Source: Sphingomonadaceae bacterium (GTDB lineage Bacteria > Pseudomonadota > Alphaproteobacteria > Sphingomonadales > Sphingomonadaceae). Taken from it: a stretch of DNA of 64,000 bases. This document shows positions 18,124-27,494 of this stretch, in pieces. The stretch lies in contig JAPZTW010000002.1 of assembly GCA_027533105.1 (NCBI GenBank), positions 62,001-126,000 on the forward strand, written 5' to 3'. Numbering within the stretch: the stretch's first letter is position 1; each line of letters opens with the position of its first letter. The translations under genes and the position numbers were made by a program. A model generated the notes under the pieces. It searched no databases, was not told where the DNA came from, and saw only the letters and a program-made list of their open reading frames with translations.

Positions 18124-19199
18124 CAGTAGCTCTCCACCAGCACGTCGGTGTAGAGGTCGGTCATATCCGGCTCCGGCGAATTTTCTGCAAAATCAGCGGA
18201 TTCGGCCACGATGCTGCGAATTCGCTTGTCGATTTCCTTGATCCGGTCCTCGGCCACGCCGCGGGCCAGCAGTTCGGCCTTGGCGCCTTCGATCGGATCG
18301 TGCTTGTCGCGCATTTCCTGCACTTCCTCGCGGCTGCGATACTTGGCCGGGTCGGACATCGAGTGGCCGCGATAGCGATAGGTGTTGAGCTCCATCAGCA
18401 CCGGACCATTGCCGGCGCGGACATAGTCGAGCGCGATATTGGCAGCGGCGCGCACTTCCAGCACGTCCATCCCGTTCACGTCCATGCCGGGGATACGGAA
18501 GGCGGTGCCGCGGCGATAGAACTCGGTTTCGGCCGAGCCGCGCTTCACCGCTGTGCCCATAGCATAGCCGTTGTTCTCCACCACGAAGACGATCGGCAGC
18601 TTCCACAGCGACGCCATGTTGAAGGCTTCGTAGACCTGGCCCTGGTTGGCCGCGCCATCGCCGAAATAGGCCATGCACACGCCGCCATCGCCGCGATACT
18701 TGTGCGCAAAGGCCAGCCCGGCGCCCAGCGGCACCTGCGCGCCGACGATGCCGTGCCCGCCGTAGAACTTGTGCTCGGTCGAGAACATGTGCATCGACCC
18801 GCCCTTGCCGCGCGAAATGCCCGCGGCCCGCCCGGTCAGCTCGGCCATAATCACCTTGGGATCAATGCCATAGGCCAGCATGTGGCCATGATCGCGATAA
18901 CCGGTGATCACGCTGTCCTTGCCGGATTCTAGCGCCGATTGCAGACCAACGGCGACGGCTTCCTGGCCGATGTAGAGGTGGCAGAAGCCGCCGATCAGAC
19001 CCAGCCCGTAAAGCTGGCCGGCCTTTTCCTCAAACCGGCGGATCAGCACCATCTGTTCGTAGAAGTGCAACAGCTCCTCGTCGCTGGCGGCATAGCGCTT
19101 GTTGGCGGCGTGGGCTTCCTGCAGGCTGCGCAGGGCGAATGTTTCTTCGGTTGCCGCTGCGGCTTTTGCAGCCGGAGCGGCGGTTGGTTTCTTGGCCAA
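18123..19199 (-). CDS. pdhA: Pyruvate dehydrogenase E1 component, alpha subunit
   Basis: A 358-aa protein. An Ala/Lys-rich extension (1-25) is followed by the E1-alpha fold. Key motifs are [38 protein letters not shown], and the ThDP-binding motif GDGAANQG...NNGYAMGT (GDG-N type). The phosphorylation-loop region is [15 protein letters not shown]. It supplies the catalytic ThDP site with PdhB, encoded by the next gene with a 1-bp overlap (TGATG). The E2 and E3 genes are not in the window. Confidence 0.97.
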   Translation of the reverse strand: MAKKPTAAPAAKAAAATEETFALRSLQEAHAANKRYAASDEELLHFYEQMVLIRRFEEKAGQLYGLGLIGGFCHLYIGQEAVAVGLQSALESGKDSVITGYRDHGHMLAYGIDPKVIMAELTGRAAGISRGKGGSMHMFSTEHKFYGGHGIVGAQVPLGAGLAFAHKYRGDGGVCMAYFGDGAANQGQVYEAFNMASLWKLPIVFVVENNGYAMGTAVKRGSAETEFYRRGTAFRIPGMDVNGMDVLEVRAAANIALDYVRAGNGPVLMELNTYRYRGHSMSDPAKYRSREEVQEMRDKHDPIEGAKAELLARGVAEDRIKEIDKRIRSIVAESADFAENSPEPDMTDLYTDVLVESY

Positions 19200-19227
19200 G
19201 TCTGGTCCCCTGGGGTGGAATCCTCTA

Positions 19228-19246
19228 GCCCGCCTATAGGGCGGGC
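19228..19246 (-). other. Hairpin in the pdhA leader
   Basis: An exact 7-bp inverted repeat GCCCGCC / GGCGGGC with a 5-nt TATAG loop lies 29 bp upstream of the pdhA ATG. On the pdhA strand it is not followed by T residues, so it is more likely an mRNA 5' structure or protein site than a terminator. Confidence 0.35.
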
Positions 19247-19332
19247 GCGCCGTAAGGGAAACCGGTGCATTCGTATTTTTGAGAGGGCCCGCTATCCGGA
19301 CAGCGCAAACGGCAGGCCAACGGGCTGCCCGG

Positions 19333-19641
19333 TCAGTTGAGCAGGATCACCATCTCGTCCGGATGGACGACGTTCAGATCCTTGCGCAGCAGTTCGCCAG
19401 CCATGTCAGGATCGACATTGCGCGGATTGAGCAGGGCAACGCGGTTCTTCAGCTCGTCCCGCTCGGCCCGCAGCTTGGCGAGCTGTTCCTGCTTTTCGCT
19501 GAGGGTGCGGTTATAATCGCTCCAGGCGAGGATCCCGCTTGGCCCGGCCAGCGCGATGCCCAGGAGGAAGAGAAGCGCAAACCACGGCGACGCCTGCCGC
19601 ACATTCTGATTCGCGATCTTCGGTTCGTTCCTACCACCCAT
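19333..19641 (-). CDS. ftsB: Septum formation initiator / FtsB-like cell-division protein
   Basis: A 102-aa protein with one membrane helix (ASPWFALLFLLGIALAGPSG, about 18-37). It is followed by a coiled coil (NRTLSEKQEQLAKLRAERDELKNRVALL) and the DivIC/FtsB tail DPDMAGELLRKDLNVVHPDEMV. This is the FtsB architecture: a bitopic divisome protein that bridges FtsQ and FtsL and helps activate septal peptidoglycan synthesis. ATG 19641 was chosen; an in-frame GTG lies two codons upstream. It sits upstream of pdhA, as in many sphingomonads, and three GANTC sites lie just upstream of its start. Confidence 0.88.
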   Translation of the reverse strand: MGGRNEPKIANQNVRQASPWFALLFLLGIALAGPSGILAWSDYNRTLSEKQEQLAKLRAERDELKNRVALLNPRNVDPDMAGELLRKDLNVVHPDEMVILLN

Positions 19642-19650
19642 GGACACTAG

Positions 19651-19674
19651 GAATCACAATCGATTCAGTGATTC
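19651..19674 (-). promoter_or_regulatory. Cluster of three GANTC (CcrM) sites before ftsB
   Basis: GAATC at 19651-19655, GATTC at 19662-19666 and GATTC at 19670-19674 fall within 24 bp, 10-33 bp upstream of the ftsB start, in an AT-rich patch. GANTC is the site of the cell-cycle methyltransferase CcrM in alphaproteobacteria and is rare in GC-rich genomes. The density suggests methylation-linked control, by analogy with Caulobacter division genes (inference). Confidence 0.45.
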
Positions 19675-19749
19675 AAGCGTTAATTGTAAGAAAACTGACA
19701 GAATTGCCGTTCGCACAAAAAAGCGGGACAATTTCAGGCTGTTGGGGGA

Positions 19750-19770
19750 GATGGTGCACCCGACGGGATT
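19750..19770 (-). repeat. Partial copy of the tRNA-Arg 3' end
   Basis: Bases 19750-19770 repeat 19876-19896 with a single mismatch (19758 A versus 19884 G). The second copy is the 3' end of tRNA-Arg: T-arm side, acceptor strand, CCA and two flanking bases. The copies are in the same orientation and 126 bp apart. This is the pattern left when an element integrates at a tRNA 3' end, but no integrase or cargo remains between them. The upstream tRNA parts are missing, so it is not a tRNA gene. Confidence 0.6.
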
Positions 19771-19845
19771 GCCCTCCGCTTCGCTCCGGACGTCTCCGCT
19801 ACGCTCCGACTCCGAAAGGTCCGAATTCCGAGGCACCAAACCATC

Positions 19846-19874
19846 ACGGGCCACCGCCGCTGGCGATGGCCCGT
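19846..19874 (-). terminator. Terminator hairpin after tRNA-Arg
   Basis: Stem arms ACGGGCCA (19846-19853) and TGGCCCGT (19867-19874) are extended inward by CGCC/GGCG with a 3-nt loop. It begins 4 bp beyond the tRNA CCA end. On the minus strand it is followed within a few bases by a short T-rich stretch (GGTTTGG). Confidence 0.55.
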
Positions 19875-19877
19875 TGA

Positions 19878-19954
19878 TGGTGCGCCCGACGGGATTCGAA
19901 CCCATGGCCCCCAGATTAGGAATCTGATGCTCTATCCTGCTGAGCTACGGGCGC
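19878..19954 (-). tRNA. tRNA-Arg (anticodon CCU)
   Basis: Minus-strand cloverleaf: acceptor GCGCCCG paired with CGGGCGC, discriminator A, encoded CCA (19880-19878). The D arm is GCTCAGCAGGATAGAGC. The anticodon loop is TTCCTAA, giving CCT, and the T-loop is GTTCGAATC. Length is 77 nt. It reads the rare arginine codon AGG. Its 3' end is partly duplicated about 126 bp away. Confidence 0.95.
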
Positions 19955-19991
19955 CCGCGCTTCCCTTAGGCGCGGCGACAGCGGCTGGCAA

Positions 19992-20483
19992 TCAGTTCGC
20001 CTGTTCGGGCGGGACCACCGGGAACGGCAGCGGCATGACCGGAACGCCCTCCTCCAGCAGTTCGCGCGCTTCCTGCAGGCTGGCCTGGCCGTGGATGACC
20101 TCGGCCTCGCGCTCGCCATAGAACATGGCCCGCGATTGCTCGGCAAAGTCGGCGCCAACCCAGCGCGATTGCTGCAAGGCCTCGGCCTGGGCCTTGGCCA
20201 GGGCCTGGAGCATTTCGACCGCTTCGGGCGGCAGCTTGCCCCCGGCCATGGCCGTGGGCTGCGCGGCGGCGGGCAGCTGGTTGCCCTTTTTCGGCACGGC
20301 CGGGGCCATCGGGGCCTTGATCACGTCCACCGAACCGCAGGCCGGGCAGGACACCAGCCCGCGCTCCTGCTGGCGCAGGAAATCATCGGACGAGGAAAAC
20401 CACCCCTCAAACCGGAACCCGCCGGTCTGGTTGGCGGCGCGCGCACAGGCCGCGTTCTGGCAGCAGAGATCGTAGACGATCAT
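19992..20483 (-). CDS. DUF1178 family protein
   Basis: A 163-aa protein with the DUF1178 pattern: MIVYDLCC at the start, FEGWFSSSDDFLRQQ, and a CPACGS zinc-ribbon-like pair (about residue 46). The C-terminus is acidic and Pro-rich (VMPLPFPVVPPEQAN). Alphaproteobacteria commonly encode it beside a nitrilase-family hydrolase and grxC, as here: grxC, nitrilase and DUF1178 are spaced 8-9 bp apart on the minus strand. The function is unknown; the cysteines suggest metal binding and the operon suggests a thiol or redox role. Confidence 0.88.
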   Translation of the reverse strand: MIVYDLCCQNAACARAANQTGGFRFEGWFSSSDDFLRQQERGLVSCPACGSVDVIKAPMAPAVPKKGNQLPAAAQPTAMAGGKLPPEAVEMLQALAKAQAEALQQSRWVGADFAEQSRAMFYGEREAEVIHGQASLQEARELLEEGVPVMPLPFPVVPPEQAN

Positions 20484-20491
20484 GGCTGCCT

Positions 20492-21310
20492 CTATGTGTG
20501 GATTGCGCGCCGATTGGCAAGACTGGGCAATTGCGCGCGTACTTCCGTCAGCCGCGCGGGATCGAGTTCGGCAAAGGCCAGTTCGGCCGCCTCGCCGCCC
20601 ATGTCGAGCAGGACATCGCCCCAGGGATCGATCACCAGGCTGTGGCCATAGGTTTCGCGCCCGTCAGCATGTTTGCCCACCTGCGCCGCCGCGATGACAA
20701 AGGCGCTGGCCTCGATCGCACGGGCGCGTTGCAGCACGTGCCAGTGGGCCGCGCCGGTCGGGCGGGTAAAGGCGGCGGGAATGGCGATGGCATCGCAGCG
20801 GGCCTGCCCCAGTGCCTCGAACAGTGCCGGGAAGCGCAGGTCATAGCAGACCGTCAGCCCCAGCCGGCCAAGCGGAGTGCCCTCCACCGTCACCACCCGG
20901 TCCCCGGCGGCATAGGCGTTCGATTCCCGCCAGGATTCGCCGGTCGCCAGGTCGACATCGAACATGTGGATCTTGTCATAGCGCGCGGCGATCTGTCCGT
21001 TGGGATCGATCACCAGGCTGCGATTGGCCCAGCGCCCGTCCTCGCGCGCCACAGCCAGGCTGCCCAGCGCCACCCAGATGCCCGCCCCCGCCGCCGCCTC
21101 GCGCACGGCGGCCAGCACCGGGCTGGCTTCCTCGCTGACGATATGCGGCGTGGCCCGCGCCCGGTCGCGATCGATCAGGCCGGACATCTCGGGCGTGAAG
21201 ACCATCTGCGCGCCGCCGCTGGCCGCACCGCCAATCGCCCCAACCAGGACCTGCGCATTGGCCGCCGGGTCGATCCCGGCGGTCATCTGCAAGACGGCGA
21301 TCCGGGTCAT
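20492..21310 (-). CDS. Carbon-nitrogen hydrolase (nitrilase superfamily, Nit-type)
   Basis: A 272-aa protein with the complete Glu-Lys-Cys triad: E41 in VFTPEMSG, K113 in ARYDKIHMFDVD and C155 in GLTVCYDLRFP. The closest family type is the Nit1/Nit2 branch, some of which hydrolyse deaminated glutathione. Being encoded next to grxC, a deaminated-glutathione amidase (repair) role is attractive, but this is inferred. It is cytoplasmic with no signal peptide, 9 bp after grxC and 8 bp before DUF1178. Confidence 0.9.
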   Translation of the reverse strand: MTRIAVLQMTAGIDPAANAQVLVGAIGGAASGGAQMVFTPEMSGLIDRDRARATPHIVSEEASPVLAAVREAAAGAGIWVALGSLAVAREDGRWANRSLVIDPNGQIAARYDKIHMFDVDLATGESWRESNAYAAGDRVVTVEGTPLGRLGLTVCYDLRFPALFEALGQARCDAIAIPAAFTRPTGAAHWHVLQRARAIEASAFVIAAAQVGKHADGRETYGHSLVIDPWGDVLLDMGGEAAELAFAELDPARLTEVRAQLPSLANRRAIHT

Positions 21311-21319
21311 GCGGGGTGG

Positions 21320-21583
21320 TTACAGGCCGAGCAGCGGGTCAAGCTTGCCCGCGGCGTCGAGCGCATGAATATCGTCGCACCCGCCCAGCGCCTGGTCATT
21401 GACCAGCACCTGCGGCACGGTCGTCGCCCCGGGCACGCGGCGGATCATCTCGTCCCGATCCTTGCCGCCGAAAGTGATGTCGATCTCGGCATAGGGTACC
21501 CCCTTGGCATCGAGCAGCGCCTTGGCGCGCACGCAATAGGGGCAGCCCCACTTGGTATAGATCTCGACTTTCGGAGCGGACAT
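21320..21583 (-). CDS. grxC: Glutaredoxin 3
   Basis: An 87-aa glutaredoxin. The dithiol active site CPYC (C14, C17) lies in YTKWGCPYCVRAK. The cis-proline motif is TTVPQV and the glutathione-binding tail is GGCDDIHAL. It reduces disulfides and glutathione mixed disulfides in the cytoplasm. GAGGAGG lies 4 bases before the ATG. Its leader runs through the hsp20 heat-shock promoter on the other strand, so the two genes share a control region. Confidence 0.96.
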   Translation of the reverse strand: MSAPKVEIYTKWGCPYCVRAKALLDAKGVPYAEIDITFGGKDRDEMIRRVPGATTVPQVLVNDQALGGCDDIHALDAAGKLDPLLGL

Positions 21584-21593
21584 GGGGCCTCCT

Positions 21594-21621
21594 CTTGAAA
21601 CGCGGTGCGGGTATCATACAT
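21594..21621 (+). promoter_or_regulatory. Heat-shock (RpoH/sigma-32) promoter of hsp20
   Basis: CTTGAAA at 21594-21600 is the canonical sigma-32 -35 element. CATACAT at 21615-21621, 14 bp downstream, fits a -10 element, weaker than the CCCCAT consensus. Transcription would begin near 21628, just at the start of the ROSE-like leader. The site overlaps the ribosome-binding site of the divergent grxC. Confidence 0.65.
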
Positions 21622-21623
21622 CG

Positions 21624-21722
21624 GGTGCGGTGTCATGGCCCGCAAGGGGATGATGCCGCACCGCGGGGCGCCATACCGGGCCCCGGACCTGACAAGATTG
21701 CTCATTGGAGGATTTTGCGATG
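21624..21722 (+). promoter_or_regulatory. ROSE-type RNA thermometer in the hsp20 5' UTR
   Basis: Three consecutive hairpins can form in the leader. Hairpin 1 has arms 21624-21636 and 21650-21662 (13 bp with a U-G and a G-U pair). Hairpin 2 is CGGGGC 21664-21669 with GCCCCG 21680-21685. Hairpin 3 pairs CAAGATT (21693-21699) plus CTC (21701-21703) with GAGGATTTTG (21708-21717). Hairpin 3 leaves one bulged G (21700) inside the conserved TTGCT and buries the Shine-Dalgarno GGAGG. The bulged G opposite the Shine-Dalgarno in a UYGCU motif is the hallmark of ROSE elements that keep small heat-shock genes off at low temperature. Confidence 0.8.
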
Positions 21723-22193
21723 AACCGTTTCGATTTCACCCCCTATCGCCGCACCATGGTTGGCTTCGACCGGCTGTTCGACCTGCTGGAGAACCACAAC
21801 CGCCTCAACAGCGGCGACAATTACCCCCCCTTCAACATCGAGCGCCGCGGCGAGGAAAGCTATCGCATCACCCTGGCGGTCGCGGGCTTCAAGCCGGCCG
21901 ATATCGACATCACCGCCCAGCAGAACCTGCTGGTGATCCAGGGCAAGAAGGCTGACGAGGCTCCCGCAGGCCAGTACCTGCATGTCGGGATTGCCCAGCG
22001 CGGGTTCGAGCGCCGTTTCGAGCTGGCCGACTATGTCCGCGTCGATGCCGCCAACCTCGAGGACGGGCTGCTGACCATCGACCTGGTGCGCGAAGTGCCC
22101 GAGGCCATGAAGCCGAAGAAGATCCCGGTGGGCACGCAAAAGGTGCTGACCGTGGTCAGCGACAGCGACCAGGCCGGCAGCGCCGCCGCCTGA
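21720..22193 (+). CDS. Small heat-shock protein, Hsp20/IbpA family
   Basis: A 157-aa alpha-crystallin chaperone. The N-terminal arm MNRFDFTPYRRTMVGFDRLF precedes the alpha-crystallin domain (about 33-125, PFNIERRGEESYRITLAVAGF, LLVIQGKK, IAQRGFERRFELADYV, NLEDGLLTIDLVREVPE). The tail carries the IxI-like anchor KKIPVGT. It holds unfolding proteins as an ATP-independent holdase. The start is ATG 21720, eight bases after GGAGG; a TTG at 21705 lies inside the Shine-Dalgarno hairpin and is not used. Regulation combines a sigma-32 promoter and a ROSE leader. Confidence 0.95.
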   Translation: MNRFDFTPYRRTMVGFDRLFDLLENHNRLNSGDNYPPFNIERRGEESYRITLAVAGFKPADIDITAQQNLLVIQGKKADEAPAGQYLHVGIAQRGFERRFELADYVRVDAANLEDGLLTIDLVREVPEAMKPKKIPVGTQKVLTVVSDSDQAGSAAA

Positions 22194-22214
22194 ATCTGAA
22201 ACCTGAAACGAAGT

Positions 22215-22242
22215 GGGGGTGGCGCCTGACGGTGCCACCCCC
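22215..22242 (+). terminator. Terminator hairpin after hsp20
   Basis: A 12-bp stem (one G-T pair) with a TGAC loop: left arm 22215-22226, right arm 22231-22242 (GGGGGTGGC against GCCACCCCC at the base). It lies 22 bp after the hsp20 stop. A second inverted repeat TGATCGTC/GACGATCA (22273-22280 and 22294-22301) lies between this and the pyrG stop and may serve the opposite strand. Confidence 0.6.
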
Positions 22243-22365
22243 GCGATGCCTGCGCACCGCCCCGTCGCGGCTTGATCGTCCGGGTCGCAGTTAGACGATC
22301 AGACCTGCGCCAAGCCCTTCAATCGGCATCTGTAACGGTGCGAAGGCCTCTCCGCACATTAGGGG

Positions 22366-24000
<1,635 letters not shown>

Positions 24001-24107
24001 GGGAGTCGCGCCTTAAGCCGTAACAGGGGCTGCGGGCAAGCGCTGCCTGCCGCAATCCACAATTGAGAGGAAATGAGCGGAAGCCGTCTGGCTCCGCCCG
24101 CTGACGC

Positions 24108-24482
24108 TTACTGCTTGGCGGGCGGGACCGCGAGCGGATCGGCCGCCGGGGCAGCCGCCGGAGCGGCGGGCGCGGCCAGCGGGTCGCTGCTGACCGGCGG
24201 TCCGGCCGGAGCAACGGTGCGATCAAGCGAGGTATCAAGCCCCCCGCTGGAGCTGGTTCCAGCCGCCATCGCGGCCAGAATGATCGACAGCACCACGAAG
24301 ACGGTGGCGAGGATCGCCGTGGTCCGGGTCAGGAAATCCGCCGCCCCGCGCGCCGACATCAGGCCCGACGGGTTGCCCCCTACCCCCAGGCCGCCGCCTT
24401 CCGACTTCTGCATCAGGATCACGACAACCAGCAGCGCGGCGACAATCGCCTGCACAACGGTAAGGAAAATGAACAAGGACAT
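24108..24482 (-). CDS. secG: Preprotein translocase subunit SecG
   Basis: A 124-aa protein with two membrane helices (FLTVVQAIVAALLVVVILM and ATVFVVLSIILAAMAAG). They are separated by the conserved loop QKSEGGGLGVGG...ADFLTRTTAI, the SecG signature. The C-terminal tail is Ala/Pro-rich, as common in alphaproteobacteria. SecG assists SecYE in protein export. The order tpiA-secG-pyrG on one strand is conserved widely in alphaproteobacteria. Confidence 0.95.
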   Translation of the reverse strand: MSLFIFLTVVQAIVAALLVVVILMQKSEGGGLGVGGNPSGLMSARGAADFLTRTTAILATVFVVLSIILAAMAAGTSSSGGLDTSLDRTVAPAGPPVSSDPLAAPAAPAAAPAADPLAVPPAKQ

Positions 24483-24559
24483 GGCGGCTTTCCGCTGGAA
24501 GAAACTGGAGAAAGGCGCATCTAGGCGCCTAAGGCCAGCTGCGCAAGGTGCAGGGTTGC

Positions 24560-25318
24560 CTACTCGCTGGGCGGACCAGCCGCAGCCAGCACGATCGGCA
24601 GGAAATTCTCCGCCGTCAGGCTGGCCCCGCCAACCAGGGCGCCGCCCACTTCGTCCGCCGCCATCAGTTCGGCCGCATTGCCGGGATTGACCGACCCGCC
24701 ATAGAGGATCGCGATACCGGCCCCGTCCTCGCCATAGATCGCCAGCAGCCGCGTCCGGATCGCACGGTGCATCGCGCCGACATCGGCCACCGAGGGCACG
24801 CGCCCGGTGCCGATCGCCCAGACCGGTTCGTAAGCCACGGTGACCCGCGCAGGCACGCCCTCGCCAGTCGGCAGCGAGCCATCGAGCTGGGCGCAGACCA
24901 CAGTTTCGGCCTGCCCGGCATCGCGCTCGGCCTCGGTCTCGCCCACGCAGACGATCACTTCGAGGCCGGCAGCCAGCGCCGCCTCGGCCTTGGCCCGGAC
25001 CAGCGCATCGCTTTCACCGTGATTGGCGCGCCGCTCGCTGTGGCCGAGGATGGTGAACACCGCCCCGGCATCGGCCAGCATCGGCGCGCCGACATCGCCG
25101 GTATAGGCGCCGCTGGCCGCCACGTGGCAATCCTGCCCACCGATCGCCATGGTCTCGGCCTGTTCGGCCATGGCGGCAATCAGCGTGAACGGCGGGGCAA
25201 TGGCCACGCGCACGCCGGGATGCCGGGCCGCGCCGCGATCGATCGCCCGCGCCTCGGCCAGGTTGGCGCGCAGGCCGTTCATCTTCCAGTTGCCGACGAC
25301 AAAGGGCCGGGTGGTCAT
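24560..25318 (-). CDS. tpiA: Triosephosphate isomerase
   Basis: A 252-aa TIM-barrel glycolytic enzyme converting dihydroxyacetone phosphate and glyceraldehyde-3-phosphate. Active-site residues are visible: N10 and K12 in VGNWKMNG, H93 in LGHSERR and E164 in [11 protein letters not shown]. The phosphate loop GGSVNPGN and C-terminal VGGASL are intact. It is divergent from the ppiD-like gene across a 234-bp spacer that must hold both promoters. Confidence 0.97.
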   Translation of the reverse strand: MTTRPFVVGNWKMNGLRANLAEARAIDRGAARHPGVRVAIAPPFTLIAAMAEQAETMAIGGQDCHVAASGAYTGDVGAPMLADAGAVFTILGHSERRANHGESDALVRAKAEAALAAGLEVIVCVGETEAERDAGQAETVVCAQLDGSLPTGEGVPARVTVAYEPVWAIGTGRVPSVADVGAMHRAIRTRLLAIYGEDGAGIAILYGGSVNPGNAAELMAADEVGGALVGGASLTAENFLPIVLAAAGPPSE

Positions 25319-25552
25319 GGTGTGGGGATCCTGCCTGACTGATTCTGCCTGCGCGGGTCGCGCCCGCTGTTGCCATCGCGCCTAGGCCAGCGGCGGGCCG
25401 ATTGTCAAAGCGGGCTGTGGATCAGGCTGTGCGAATTTCGCGCCGCCAGCCCTTGTATCTGCCAAGTGCCATTGCCCGCACGGCATTTGCTGCCTAAAGC
25501 CCGCAGCGGTGCGTCCGACGGGGACGCTCACAATCAAATCTGGCGAGTTGGC

Positions 25553-27484
25553 ATGCTGCAGTTTTTCCGCAAGTCCTTCGGATCAAAGCTTGGGGTCGGG
25601 CTGGCCATGGCGTTTCTCGGCCTGATCGCCCTGGCCTTTGCGGCCGGCGATATCTCGAACACCGGCAACTTCGGCGGCGTGGCCGGGGGTGACCGGGCCG
25701 CCACTGTCGGCAAGGCGCGGGTCGATACCATCGACCTCGAACGCGCGGTCAGCCGCGCGGTGGAAAACCTGCGGCGCGAACAGCCGACCATCACCATGCG
25801 CGATTTCATCGCCCAGGGCGGGTTCGACCAGGTGGTGCGCAACGTGGTCGATCTGGCCGCGATCACCGAATTTGGCCGCAAGCACGGGGTGCTGGTGGGG
25901 GACCGACTGATCGACAGCGAAATTGCCAAGCTACCCGATGTGCAGGGCCCCGATGGAAAGGTCAGCGACCAGCTCTACCAGGCCTTCCTCAACCAGCGCC
26001 AGCTGACCGATGCCCAGCTGCGGCGCGAACTGCGCCAGTCGCTGCTGGCCCGCCAGCTGCTGATCAATGCCGACCTGGGCATTGCCGTGCCGAATGACCT
26101 GGCCGTGCGCTATGCCGCCGTTGTGACCGAGCGCCGCACCGGCGCGATCGGGCTGCTGCCCGCCGCGCTGTTTGCCCCCAAGACCGTGCCGAGCGAGAGC
26201 GAGCTGGCCACCTGGTACGCCGCCAACCAGGCCGAGTACCTGCGCCCCGAACGGCGCGTGATCCGGTACGCCACCTTCACCGATGCCGTGCTGAAGACCG
26301 TGCCCGCCCCGACCGAGGCCGAAATCGCCGCGCGCTACAACGCCAACAAGGCCAAGTACGAAGCCAGCGAAAGCCGCCGGATCAGCCAGCTGATCCTGCC
26401 AACCGAGGCCGCTGCCAAGGCGGCGCTGGCCGAAGCGGCCGGCAAGTCGCTCGATGCCGTGGCCTCGACCAAGGGTCTCAGCGTCGCCAAGCTGGCGCCG
26501 CTGACCCAGCGCGCACTGGCCAGCCAGTCATCGCAGGCGGTCGCCGATGCCGCCTTTGCCGCGCCGCAGGGCAAGGTCCTGGGCCCGATCCGCGCTCCGC
26601 TGGGCTGGGTCCTGCTGCGGGTCGACGCGATCGAAGGCAAGGCCGGCAAGACGCTGGACCAGGCCCGCGCCGAACTGGTGGCCGAACTGGCCGTCGAAAA
26701 GCGCCGCGCCGCGCTGACCGACTTCTCCGCCGGGATCGAAGAGGAATTCGACAATGGTTCGACCCTGGGCGATGTCGCCAAGGAACTGGGCCTGACCCTG
26801 ACCGAAACCGGGCCGCTGCTGGCCGATGGGCGCGTGTTTGGCCAGGACGGCGCCACGGCCCCGGCCGACCTTGCCCGCGTCCTTTCCACCGCCTTTGCGA
26901 TGGAAGGTGAAGGCCAGCCGCAATTGGCTGAAATCGAAACGGGCAAGCGCTTCGTGGTGTTCGACGTGGCCCAGATCGTCCCTGCCGCGCCGCCGCCGCT
27001 GGCCGAAGTGCGCGCCCAGGCGCTCGCCGAGTATCAGCTGGCCAAGGGCAACATTGCCGCCAAGGCCGCCGCGCAGAAGGTTGAGGCGATGGTGCGCAAG
27101 GGCACGGACCTGGGCGCGGCGCTCGCCTCGCTGGGGCTGCCGCTGCCCCCGGTCGACCGGATCGACATGCCGCGCGAGCAGATCCAGGCCATGGGCCAGC
27201 AGACCCCGCCCCCGCTCGCCATGCTGTTCGCGATCGCCAAGGGCCAGGTCAAGCTGATGGGCGCGCCGCGCAACCGCGGCTGGTACGTGGTCAAGGTCAA
27301 CGAGGTGATCCCCGGCAAGGTTGAGGCCAACGATGCCCGCCTGCCCGATTTCCGCCGGACCATCGCCCAGGTGACTGCCCAGGAATACTCGCAGGCCCTG
27401 CGTGCGGCGATGCGGACTGACGTTGGCGTGAAGCGCAACGAGGCCGCGATCAACGCCAGCAAGACCCGCCTGCGCGGCAACTAA
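25553..27484 (+). CDS. Membrane-anchored peptidyl-prolyl isomerase / folding factor (PpiD-SurA type)
   Basis: A 643-aa protein. One N-terminal membrane helix (KLGVGLAMAFLGLIALAFAAG, about 12-32) places the bulk in the periplasm. A SurA-N-like helical domain (RDFIAQGGFDQVVRNVVDLA...) follows. A parvulin-like segment near 285-375 contains RRISQLILPTEAAAK and GKVLGPIRAPLGWVLLRVD, then a second helical region. This is the PpiD plan, assisting folding of exported and outer-membrane proteins. It is 10 bp upstream of trpE, an arrangement common in sphingomonads. The start is ATG 25553; upstream frame extensions lack signal features. Confidence 0.88.
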   Translation: MLQFFRKSFGSKLGVGLAMAFLGLIALAFAAGDISNTGNFGGVAGGDRAATVGKARVDTIDLERAVSRAVENLRREQPTITMRDFIAQGGFDQVVRNVVDLAAITEFGRKHGVLVGDRLIDSEIAKLPDVQGPDGKVSDQLYQAFLNQRQLTDAQLRRELRQSLLARQLLINADLGIAVPNDLAVRYAAVVTERRTGAIGLLPAALFAPKTVPSESELATWYAANQAEYLRPERRVIRYATFTDAVLKTVPAPTEAEIAARYNANKAKYEASESRRISQLILPTEAAAKAALAEAAGKSLDAVASTKGLSVAKLAPLTQRALASQSSQAVADAAFAAPQGKVLGPIRAPLGWVLLRVDAIEGKAGKTLDQARAELVAELAVEKRRAALTDFSAGIEEEFDNGSTLGDVAKELGLTLTETGPLLADGRVFGQDGATAPADLARVLSTAFAMEGEGQPQLAEIETGKRFVVFDVAQIVPAAPPPLAEVRAQALAEYQLAKGNIAAKAAAQKVEAMVRKGTDLGAALASLGLPLPPVDRIDMPREQIQAMGQQTPPPLAMLFAIAKGQVKLMGAPRNRGWYVVKVNEVIPGKVEANDARLPDFRRTIAQVTAQEYSQALRAAMRTDVGVKRNEAAINASKTRLRGN

Positions 27485-27494
27485 CGCGGCGGCG

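Noticed and set aside
19750..19770. A second tRNA-Arg gene
   Set aside because: Only the 3' 19 bases or so of the tRNA are repeated; there is no anticodon or D arm.
21601..21665. Long inverted repeat spanning 21601-21617 and 21650-21665 as an RNA hairpin
   Set aside because: The left arm lies upstream of the predicted transcription start (about 21628), so it cannot be in the hsp20 mRNA; the alternative pairing 21624-21636 with 21650-21662 is within the transcript and was used for the ROSE model.
27485..27494. trp leader peptide and attenuator before trpE
   Set aside because: Only 10 bp lie between the ppiD-like gene and trpE, so no leader can fit.
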